Below are positions 1-4,924 of a stretch of DNA of 5,012 nucleotides, piece by piece. The stretch's first letter is position 1, and the number at the start of each line of letters is the position of its first letter. The notes beneath the pieces are model-generated. The model worked only from the letters and a program-made list of their open reading frames with translations. It was not told the origin of the DNA and searched no databases. A program made the translations under genes and the position numbers. The stretch is from an uncultured Ruminococcus sp. (GTDB lineage: Bacteria; Bacillota; Clostridia; Oscillospirales; Acutalibacteraceae), in NCBI GenBank assembly GCA_902783815.1, contig CACZSM010000060.1, forward strand, positions 1 through 5,012, in the 5' to 3' direction.

Positions 1-54
1 ATGGAGAAATGCCCTGACTCTTTAGCCATTATGTATGTTACTGACTACAATTAA
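1..54 (+). CDS. Possible C-terminal end of an upstream gene (partial)
   Basis: Frame 1 is open from the first base of the window to a TAA at 52-54, giving a 17-residue tail that ends in ...MYVTDYN. A hairpin terminator follows 24 bases later, which is the usual layout after a gene end. The tail is too short to recognise a family. The ATG at position 1 need not be the start, because the frame may continue upstream of the window. The stretch could equally be the end of a non-coding RNA or plain intergenic DNA. Confidence 0.3.
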   Translation: MEKCPDSLAIMYVTDYN

Positions 55-78
55 GCTCCAGAAGCCGCGTAGGAGAAA

Positions 79-118
79 CAATGACACCGGCGGCACGCCG
101 GGTGGTATTGCAATTTTT
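79..118 (+). terminator. Intrinsic terminator upstream of the ExbBD-like operon
   Basis: A perfect 6-bp GC stem, CCGGCG (87-92) with CGCCGG (96-101), closes on a GCA loop. It extends outward, past one bulged G and one mismatch, through CAATG (79-83) paired with TATTG (106-110). A run of five T follows at 114-118. The hairpin plus T-run fits a rho-independent terminator for whatever enters the window from the left. The 3' end of the hairpin overlaps the -35 box of the next promoter. Confidence 0.7.
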
Positions 119-136
119 AGAAAGATAATATATAAT
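108..136 (+). promoter_or_regulatory. Sigma-A-type promoter of the five-gene operon
   Basis: TTGCAA (108-113) and a perfect TATAAT (131-136) are separated by exactly 17 bases, close to the housekeeping consensus. Transcription would begin near 142-144, leaving a leader of about 35 bases before the first start codon. The -35 box sits in the 3' arm and tail of the preceding terminator. No operator was recognised. Confidence 0.65.
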
Positions 137-177
137 TAGGGAAGAAAGCAGCAAAAGCTGTAAATTTAAGTCTGGGA

Positions 178-675
178 ATGATGATATTGAACTTTATGTC
201 AAAATTACTTGGTAGTATAACCTCCAATGATTTTTATATTTTGTTTTTTGCAATGCTGACTTGTTTTTTACTTGTCATAGTGATATGGGCGAATAAAAGA
301 GTAGATAAGGAATTCGGGCGCTGGAAGCGTGAAAAGCACTATTCAAGGCTGATATACAGATGCCTTACAATAGGCTATACACTTTTTGTTACGCTTATAT
401 CAATTTTTCCGCTGCTTGGGATGTTCGGTACAGTTACAGCACTTCTGGGACTTGACCTTTCCGGAGAAGCTGCTGTTGCCAGTGCAAGAGGAGGATTCTT
501 CAATGCTCTGACATCTACGACATGGGGTATTATTTTTGCAATAATATTCAAAATAGTGAATGCAGTGATATCATCCTCAGTCGAGAATAATATAAATCTT
601 GTTACAGAACTAATAAACAGTGGCAGAGGAATAACAAAACAGCCTGAAGCCCCTGTAAAACCGGTCAAAAGGTGA
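178..675 (+). CDS. Minimal MotA/TolQ/ExbB-family proton-channel subunit
   Basis: This 165-residue membrane protein is the likely channel-forming stator subunit of an ion-driven ExbB/TolQ-type motor. Three hydrophobic segments are visible: about residues 17-38, 60-92 and 107-132. The family signature lies in the last two: a PLLGMFGTVTALLGL stretch (78-92), matching the LLGTVxG motif at the end of the second helix, and a FFNALTSTTWGIIFAI stretch (107-122), matching the AL.TTxxG motif of the third helix. Thr85 and Thr114/115 sit where ExbB and TolQ carry their pore-lining threonines. The protein is short: TolQ and ExbB have about 230-240 residues with a cytoplasmic loop near 90 residues after helix 1, whereas here that loop is about 20 basic residues (39-58). 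It is the first gene after the promoter and overlaps the ribosome site of the ExbD-like gene. The start at 178 has only a weak, very close GGGA; 181 or 196 remain possible. Family is well supported; the energised process is unknown. Confidence 0.82.
   Translation: MMILNFMSKLLGSITSNDFYILFFAMLTCFLLVIVIWANKRVDKEFGRWKREKHYSRLIYRCLTIGYTLFVTLISIFPLLGMFGTVTALLGLDLSGEAAVASARGGFFNALTSTTWGIIFAIIFKIVNAVISSSVENNINLVTELINSGRGITKQPEAPVKPVKR
669..675 (+). promoter_or_regulatory. Ribosome binding site overlapping the preceding stop codon
   Basis: AAGGTGA (669-675) contains the TGA stop of the ExbB-like gene and lies 6-7 bases before the ATG at 682. The GAGGG that directly abuts the ATG is too close to act alone. 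The overlap suggests translational coupling, which would help keep the two channel subunits in fixed ratio. Confidence 0.6.
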
Positions 676-681
676 AGAGGG

Positions 682-1257
682 ATGAAATACAGAGAGGTAA
701 TACTTGATTTTACATCACTGCTTGATATAATAATGATAATACTATTTTTCTTTATTCTTTTCAGTACCTTTGATGTTGAAACTGCAACAGAAAAAGCGCA
801 GCAGAAACAACAGGAATATGAAACACTTGTTTCAGAAACAGAACAGGAGCAAAGCATCTGGAAGGAAAAAGCTGATAAGCAGTGGAAAAGGCTGAAGGAC
901 GCAGACAGTACCAGCGCAGAGAATCTTCGGGCACTGATAGATTTTGACGAAGGCAATATGCTTTCGATGAGCCTTCAGGATATCGAAAGAAGCGATAAAT
1001 GGACGCTCAGCATAACCACGGATCAGAAAAAGGTTGCATCTGTCAATGCAGAAACGGGAGATAAGCTGAGAGATGACCTGAAATCAGTTTTCAGTAAATA
1101 CGGATTGAATAGCGGAAGCGTAGTATTGTGTGTGCTTACATACGACGGCTATTCATACGGTACAGAACAGGCTGTACCGGAGATAGAAAAAGCTGTGCGT
1201 GATATACAGAAGCAGTATTCAAATCTATATTTTACAACGATAAATATATCAAAGTGA
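682..1257 (+). CDS. ExbD/TolR-like channel partner with coiled-coil insert
   Basis: This 191-residue protein looks like the ExbD/TolR partner of the upstream channel subunit. It has a short N-terminus, then one transmembrane helix (about 12-30) that begins with LLD. Asp15 occupies the position of the proton-carrying Asp of ExbD and TolR. After the membrane comes a Gln/Glu/Lys-rich segment (about 32-75) with coiled-coil character. A C-terminal alpha/beta region follows: strand near 107-112, helix 126-140, strand 146-153, helix 163-179 and strand 182-189, the order seen in the extracytoplasmic domain of ExbD/TolR. Typical ExbD proteins have about 140 residues; the surplus is the coiled coil. 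No OmpA-like peptidoglycan-binding domain is visible, so a MotB assignment is less likely. The TM motif and gene order support the call strongly; the assignment of the C-terminal fold comes from pattern only. Confidence 0.72.
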   Translation: MKYREVILDFTSLLDIIMIILFFFILFSTFDVETATEKAQQKQQEYETLVSETEQEQSIWKEKADKQWKRLKDADSTSAENLRALIDFDEGNMLSMSLQDIERSDKWTLSITTDQKKVASVNAETGDKLRDDLKSVFSKYGLNSGSVVLCVLTYDGYSYGTEQAVPEIEKAVRDIQKQYSNLYFTTINISK

Positions 1258-1266
1258 GGGATTGTT

Positions 1267-1728
1267 ATGAAAAAGATAGTAGGAATATTAACAGCGCTGA
1301 TAGTTATAGGAGTAGCGGTATTCTGTCTGCTTGGAGGATGCGACGGATTCGGAAATGGAAGCGGCAATAGTGAGGGCAGCGGAGAAGGCTCAGGTACAGT
1401 GACAGAATCGGTTGTGTCCGCGGATAAGCAGGAAAGTGCGGATAGTAAGGAAAACACGGAAAATCCTGAGAGTACAGAAAGCAGTAAGGACAGCACAGCA
1501 GATGAGAGCAGTGCAGTGCCAACTGCGGAGGTAACGGTTTCCGGCAGAGATTACATATATAATAATAGTAAGGTAAGCCTTGATGAGTTTGTCGGAGAGC
1601 TTAAAAAGCTTGGCGCTGAAACAGAAATACGCATTACCTCTGATGAAACAGCGACAAAGAATACGATGGATGATCTTATAGAGCGACTTGAAAATGAGGG
1701 ATTCAAGAACTATATAAAGGTCGAATAA
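1267..1728 (+). CDS. Tethered ExbD/TolR-like extracytoplasmic domain, probable lipoprotein
   Basis: This 153-residue protein starts with MKK and a hydrophobic segment (4-23) that ends in LLGGC. Cys25 could be a lipobox cysteine (L-G-G-C); if it is not processed, the segment would be an uncleaved anchor. Residues 26-86 form a low-complexity Ser/Gly/Glu/Asp/Lys linker, suited to spanning the cell wall. Residues 87-153 read like the periplasmic domain of ExbD/TolR: a strand, YIYNNSKVSLDEFVGELKK, a strand EIRITSD, a helix TMDDLIERLENEG, then a final strand. This fits the family pattern of 'v.l.el...l....v.i..d......v..vl..l...G'. The anchor has no acidic residue, so this copy could not carry protons as Asp15 of the preceding gene product could. 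AGTGAGGG six bases upstream sets the start, and the gap to the previous gene is 9 bases. It probably works with that motor, perhaps pairing with the other ExbD-like domain; this is inference. Confidence 0.65.
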   Translation: MKKIVGILTALIVIGVAVFCLLGGCDGFGNGSGNSEGSGEGSGTVTESVVSADKQESADSKENTENPESTESSKDSTADESSAVPTAEVTVSGRDYIYNNSKVSLDEFVGELKKLGAETEIRITSDETATKNTMDDLIERLENEGFKNYIKVE

Positions 1729-1741
1729 AAAATTGTATGTT

Positions 1742-1750
1742 AAGGTGGGG
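1742..1750 (+). promoter_or_regulatory. Ribosome binding site of the small membrane protein
   Basis: AAGGTGGGG lies eight bases before the ATG at 1759. It supports that start and shows that this small unrecognised reading frame is translated in its own right. Confidence 0.6.
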
Positions 1751-1758
1751 ACTTTGAG

Positions 1759-2073
1759 ATGTATGATTTTTTATCAATGTTACTGATGCTGCTAAGCGGA
1801 ATATATGAGGGATTCAGGATCAGGACGCTTTATGAAGCTATTGCAGAAATAGACAGACAGCTTCAGGGAGCAGATCTTAGTGCGGCGGTGATATCGCAGA
1901 TGCAGGCTGCAAGAACAGCATCTGTAGTAGAGATCATCATATGCGGAGCATTGCTTTTGCTTACAGTTATATGTCTGTTAAGAGGGATAAAGTACCTTAT
2001 TGTTAATAACATTATAATGTTCGCAAAAACAAGAACAAGCGATATAATAAAAACAACTAATTCAGACAGATAA
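1759..2073 (+). CDS. Small membrane protein of unknown function
   Basis: I do not recognise this 104-residue protein. It has a moderately hydrophobic N-terminus (1-14) that could be a short or peripheral helix. A soluble, mixed-charge stretch (18-53) follows, containing a probable amphipathic helix (YEAIAEIDRQL). Next comes one strong transmembrane helix (about 56-75) continuing into a second hydrophobic patch (78-88), then a short basic C-terminal tail. A good ribosome site precedes it. The gap from the preceding gene is 30 bases and to the lipid kinase 14 bases, so it is cotranscribed with both. Its position between the ExbBD-like genes and the kinase suggests an accessory role at the membrane, but no conserved motif supports a specific one. 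Confidence 0.6.
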   Translation: MYDFLSMLLMLLSGIYEGFRIRTLYEAIAEIDRQLQGADLSAAVISQMQAARTASVVEIIICGALLLLTVICLLRGIKYLIVNNIIMFAKTRTSDIIKTTNSDR

Positions 2074-2087
2074 AGGACAGGTATGAA

Positions 2088-3029
2088 ATGTCTAAAAAGA
2101 AAAAAAGGAAAAGAACAAGGGTAATGTTCATAGTAAACCCGAAGTCCGGCAGGAAGAAGCCGTATTTTTCCGCAGGAAAGATAGCGGATATGTTTGCAGA
2201 GAACAATATGGAGGTTGCAGTATATTTTACTGCGCCCGGATATCAGGCAGATTTTCTTATCAAGGAGCACATAGAAGATTTTGATATAGTAGCCTGCAGC
2301 GGCGGCGATGGAACGATCAGTACGGCTATTTCAGGGATGATGGCTTGTCATTCAGATAAGCCTATCGGATATGTGCCGGCAGGAACGACAAATGATCTTG
2401 CAAGAAGCCTGAATCTCACAACGAATATGTCAAAGGCTGCAAGAATAATAGTTACAGGAGAACCTCAGCCGCTGGATGTGGGCAGCTTCAATGACGACTA
2501 CTTTATATATATAGCATCCTTCGGAGCATTTACAGAGGTGTCATATGCGACATCACAGAAAGCAAAAAATCTATTCGGAAGGCTTGCATACCTTTTCGGA
2601 GCAGTAAAGTATCTGCATAATATACGGACATACCATATAAAGGTAAATACAGATACAAAGGATGTTGAAGGAGACTATATATTCGGTGCGGTAACGAATT
2701 CCAGATCTGTTGCCGGGATATTCAAATTTGAAGATGACTTTGTAGATTTTTCAGATGGGATGTATGAAGTCATGCTGATAAAGCGTCCGAAGAATTTTAC
2801 AGATGCAGTAGGCATGGTAATGTCGATGCTGAACAAGACCTACGGAAGCAAGTATATAGAGATATTCAAGGCGTCCGACATGGAATTTGACTGTGAGGAG
2901 GCTCTTGACTGGGCTGTTGACGGTGAGCATAAAAATGGAGGGGAGGTCGTGCGGATAAGGAACAATCCGCAGGCAGTGAACCTTATCGCAAAAAGCCATA
3001 CGCTCAGTAAAGATCCCGTAGATTCATAA
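2088..3029 (+). CDS. Diacylglycerol-kinase-family lipid kinase (DgkB/YegS type)
   Basis: This 313-residue protein has the normal length and layout of the DAGK catalytic family, soluble enzymes that phosphorylate diacylglycerol or a related lipid with ATP at the inner face of the membrane. Motifs in order: NPKSG (17-21) in the first strand-loop; GGDGT (72-76), the nucleotide-binding and catalytic signature; PAGTTNDLAR (97-106), the P.GT.ND.AR motif; FSDGMYEV (221-228), which resembles the acidic structural-metal site of DgkB; and VDGE (277-280), where Asp278 and Glu280 fit the catalytic Asp-Gly-Glu of DgkB. All key residues are present, so it should be active. A very basic N-terminus (KKKKRKRTR) may add membrane affinity. 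AAAGGACAGG (2072-2081) is the ribosome site. It is the last gene of the operon, directly before the terminator. The lipid substrate cannot be read from the sequence: diacylglycerol recycling is most likely, another lipid is possible. Confidence 0.9.
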   Translation: MSKKKKRKRTRVMFIVNPKSGRKKPYFSAGKIADMFAENNMEVAVYFTAPGYQADFLIKEHIEDFDIVACSGGDGTISTAISGMMACHSDKPIGYVPAGTTNDLARSLNLTTNMSKAARIIVTGEPQPLDVGSFNDDYFIYIASFGAFTEVSYATSQKAKNLFGRLAYLFGAVKYLHNIRTYHIKVNTDTKDVEGDYIFGAVTNSRSVAGIFKFEDDFVDFSDGMYEVMLIKRPKNFTDAVGMVMSMLNKTYGSKYIEIFKASDMEFDCEEALDWAVDGEHKNGGEVVRIRNNPQAVNLIAKSHTLSKDPVDS

Positions 3030-3033
3030 TAAT

Positions 3034-3069
3034 AAGCCCTTAGCTTCAATAAACGAGCTAAGGGCTTTT
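3034..3069. terminator. Bidirectional terminator between convergent operons
   Basis: A perfect 12-bp stem, AAGCCCTTAGCT (3034-3045) with AGCTAAGGGCTT (3056-3067), encloses a 10-base loop and runs into TTTT on the plus strand. It ends the lipid-kinase operon, whose stop is five bases upstream. Read on the minus strand the same stem is followed by TTATTATTA, and the stop of the VanY-like gene lies seven bases before it, so it probably serves both directions. Confidence 0.88.
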
Positions 3070-3074
3070 GTCTG

Positions 3075-3815
3075 TTATTTTCTCGAATCAAGGTAATTCA
3101 CATATTCGTCAAGGGTCATATTGAATGTAGTCATTTTCACAGCGTTTTCCCTGCCTACATATCTGAAACAGGTGGGATCATAATTTCTTCCTGTCGCGCT
3201 TTCCTTATCCTTCGGATACCTCAGAACAAAGCCGTAATTCATACAGCTGCGGCACAGCCAGTTGTATTCCTCACTTTCGGAAAAATCAGCTGTGAGCGCT
3301 GAGGAAAAAACTACTGAAAGTCCGCTTTGCTGTTCGGAGTGGTTTTCCATCGGAACAGTTTTTTCGGCTTCCTTTCTTGCTTTTGCATCCGTCATACCCT
3401 CCGCAGAGATCAGCCGCCGCACCTCATTCATGTACAGTTCATGCTGCTCCTCAGGAGAAACATATCCGCCGTCAAGTCTGAGAGCTACCTGTGCTTTTGA
3501 AGCTGCCTCCGTAAGCTCTTTAAGGTCATTGAGCATTACCCTGTCAACCTCGATATCGTCAAAGCTGACGAGATCAGTTTTATAGTCAGATGAAAGAGGA
3601 AAATCAGGCGAGATCAGAAGAAGCAGTTTTGACTCATCCTTTTTTGTTTCAACAGCGGCATTATCATTCTGACTGTCCGTATCTGCGCTCAGACTTAAAT
3701 ACTGCTTGAAAACAGCGATAAGCGCAAAGACAACAATGCCAATAATGATGATAGGAAGTATCACCATCAGAGCCTTCAAAAAGGAGCTGTCCCGTTTTCT
3801 TCCTGATCTGACCAA
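3075..3815 (-). CDS. Membrane-anchored VanY/LdcB-family protein, probably catalytically dead
   Basis: The product belongs by sequence to peptidase family M15B (VanY D,D- and LdcB/DacB L,D-carboxypeptidases), which trim peptidoglycan stem peptides outside the membrane. Numbered from the TTG at 3815 (246 residues): a basic N-terminus, one transmembrane helix (about 15-37), a polar linker, then the family domain from LLLLISPDFPL (64-74) to LDEYV (235-239), including NYGFVLRYPKD (193-203) and FRYVG (217-221). The active site is lost. The usual SEHQ.GLAVD motif is SEQQSGLSVVF (160-170), giving His to Gln162 and Asp to Val169. The usual YEPWHFRYV is YDPTCFRYV (212-220), giving catalytic Glu to Asp213 and zinc His to Cys216. 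The SGYRS substrate motif is GGYVS (116-120). The frame is intact and full length, so it is a pseudoenzyme, not a decayed gene. The TTG start is chosen because AGGGAGG lies eight bases before it; ATG at 3842 is the alternative. It lies 55 bases after nadA and may be cotranscribed with it. Confidence 0.8.
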   Translation of the reverse strand: MVRSGRKRDSSFLKALMVILPIIIIGIVVFALIAVFKQYLSLSADTDSQNDNAAVETKKDESKLLLLISPDFPLSSDYKTDLVSFDDIEVDRVMLNDLKELTEAASKAQVALRLDGGYVSPEEQHELYMNEVRRLISAEGMTDAKARKEAEKTVPMENHSEQQSGLSVVFSSALTADFSESEEYNWLCRSCMNYGFVLRYPKDKESATGRNYDPTCFRYVGRENAVKMTTFNMTLDEYVNYLDSRK

Positions 3816-3823
3816 AGCTGTAA

Positions 3824-3830
3824 CCTCCCT
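3824..3830 (-). promoter_or_regulatory. Ribosome binding site that favours a TTG start
   Basis: On the minus strand AGGGAGG (3830 to 3824) is followed after eight bases by TTG (3815-3813). The in-frame ATG at 3842 lies upstream of this site and has no comparable site of its own. The VanY-like protein therefore most likely starts at the TTG, removing nine residues from the longest reading frame. Confidence 0.6.
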
Positions 3831-3870
3831 TTTCAAGATCATGCAGCGGAGTGTGGAGCTGCTGTGATAA

Positions 3871-4788
3871 TCAGCCGCCGAGTTCGATCATTTTATCAAT
3901 ACACTTTCTTGCTTCTGCGATAGTCTGAGCATCCATTATAATTTCCTCTCCGCCGCAGCCCTTAACGCAGTTAAGCACATCTACAAGAGTAGTACTTTTC
4001 ATATTTTCGCATATAAGTCCCTTAGACAGCAGATAGAATTTCTTGTCCGGACATTCATACTGTAAATGTTCGGCGATACTGTTTTCCGTACCGATAATAA
4101 ATTCCTTTTTGTCGGACTCTCTTGCATACTTCATTATACCCGAAGTAGATCCGACATAATCAGCCAGTTCAGTTACCGCAGGTATGCACTCAGGATGTAC
4201 TAAAAGTTCTGCATCCGGGTGGAGTCTTTTAGCATTTTCCGCATCAGTCTTTTTTACTGCGGCATGGACGGGACATCCGCCCTTGAGAAGCATTATTTTC
4301 TTATCCGGAATTTTAGCGGCAACATAAGCACCGAGATTACAGTCCGGGATAAACAGTATATTCTCATTTTCAAGCGCACTTACGATCTTTACAGCACTTG
4401 CAGAGGTAACGCATACATCACATACAGTTTTAAGCTGAGCAGTAGTATTTATGTAGGCAACGACCGTATGATCCGGATATTTTTCCTTTATCTGCTGTAT
4501 CATATCCTTATCCATCTGTTCAGCCATAGGGCAGCCTGCAATAGGAGAGGAAAGGATGACCTTTTTCTCAGGTGACAGCATTTTGACAGTTTCCGCCATG
4601 AAGCGTACACCACACATGATAACAGTCTTATTTGAAACTCCGGCAGCCATTTTGCTCAGGGCATAGGAATCCCCTGTAAAATCAGCTACTTCAATGATCT
4701 CATGAGCCTGATAGCTATGAGCGAGGATACAGATATCATTTTCCTTTTTCAGACGAATTATCTCGTCCTGTACTTCTTTTATGTTCAT
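3871..4788 (-). CDS. nadA: Quinolinate synthase NadA
   Basis: NadA condenses iminoaspartate with dihydroxyacetone phosphate to quinolinate in de novo NAD synthesis and carries a [4Fe-4S] cluster in the cytoplasm. Numbered from the ATG at 4788 (305 residues, close to the ~300 of the short bacterial form), the three cluster cysteines are present: Cys86 in AGCPMA, Cys172 in GGCPVH and Cys260 in ICENMK. Their spacing matches Cys81/168/254 of the Thermotoga maritima enzyme. Other family motifs include LAHSYQ (22-27), DFTGDSYALS (36-45), VTSASAVKIV (127-136), HPEC (198-201) and DYVGSTSG (210-217). The start at 4788 is preferred because MNIKEVQDEI aligns with the usual N-terminus and GGTGA lies five bases upstream; ATG at 4794 is nearly as good. 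The frame stays open to 4926, but those extra residues are basic, unlike NadA, and run into the palindrome cluster. The usual partners nadB and nadC are not downstream; a VanY-like gene is. Confidence 0.96.
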   Translation of the reverse strand: MNIKEVQDEIIRLKKENDICILAHSYQAHEIIEVADFTGDSYALSKMAAGVSNKTVIMCGVRFMAETVKMLSPEKKVILSSPIAGCPMAEQMDKDMIQQIKEKYPDHTVVAYINTTAQLKTVCDVCVTSASAVKIVSALENENILFIPDCNLGAYVAAKIPDKKIMLLKGGCPVHAAVKKTDAENAKRLHPDAELLVHPECIPAVTELADYVGSTSGIMKYARESDKKEFIIGTENSIAEHLQYECPDKKFYLLSKGLICENMKSTTLVDVLNCVKGCGGEEIIMDAQTIAEARKCIDKMIELGG

Positions 4789-4924
4789 TTTCATCACCAG
4801 AATTAAAAAAGATATGTTATTGCTCCGCCTACGATGCCGCTTTGCGGTTCTTAAATTAGCGATTGGCAGTTGGCTGAGCGATGTCTTGCTTCTTTGGCAT
4901 GGGTAACAAACGGGAACAAAAGTC
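4789..4924. other. Upstream region of nadA without a recognised gene
   Basis: This 136-base gap should hold the nadA promoter on the minus strand. TTGACT (4926 to 4921) would make a good -35 box, but no convincing -10 box lies 16-18 bases downstream of it, so no promoter is called. A small hairpin, CCGC-TTT-GCGG (4837-4847), is present. I see no known riboswitch and no tRNA. The stretch next to the palindromes may belong to the same repeated unit, which cannot be tested from one copy. Confidence 0.4.

Noticed and set aside
96..118. GGGTGGTATTG resembles the T-box core motif (GGGTGGNACCGCG)
   Set aside because: The ACCGCG half is missing, the bases form the 3' arm of the hairpin followed at once by the T-run, there is no specifier stem in view, and the downstream gene is not an amino-acid or tRNA-synthetase gene.
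35..139. A 34-codon plus-strand reading frame starting at ATG 35 with a basic stretch (KPRRRNN) and a Gly-rich end
   Set aside because: It runs through the terminator hairpin and the promoter, lacks a ribosome site, and overlaps the other frame that ends at 54. Coding use is unlikely, though it could be a shifted remnant of the upstream gene.
149..160. Small CAGC-AAAA-GCTG hairpin in the operon leader
   Set aside because: Four base pairs only; likely chance, and no link to a known leader element.
178..1257. Zorya-type defence module (ZorA/ZorB)
   Set aside because: The channel subunit lacks the long cytoplasmic tail of ZorA, the partner lacks the OmpA-like domain of ZorB, and no ZorC, ZorD or ZorE follows.
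3843..3862. Hairpin GCAGC/GCTGC between nadA and the VanY-like gene
   Set aside because: Only five pairs with a ten-base loop and no T-run; too weak to call a terminator or regulatory element.
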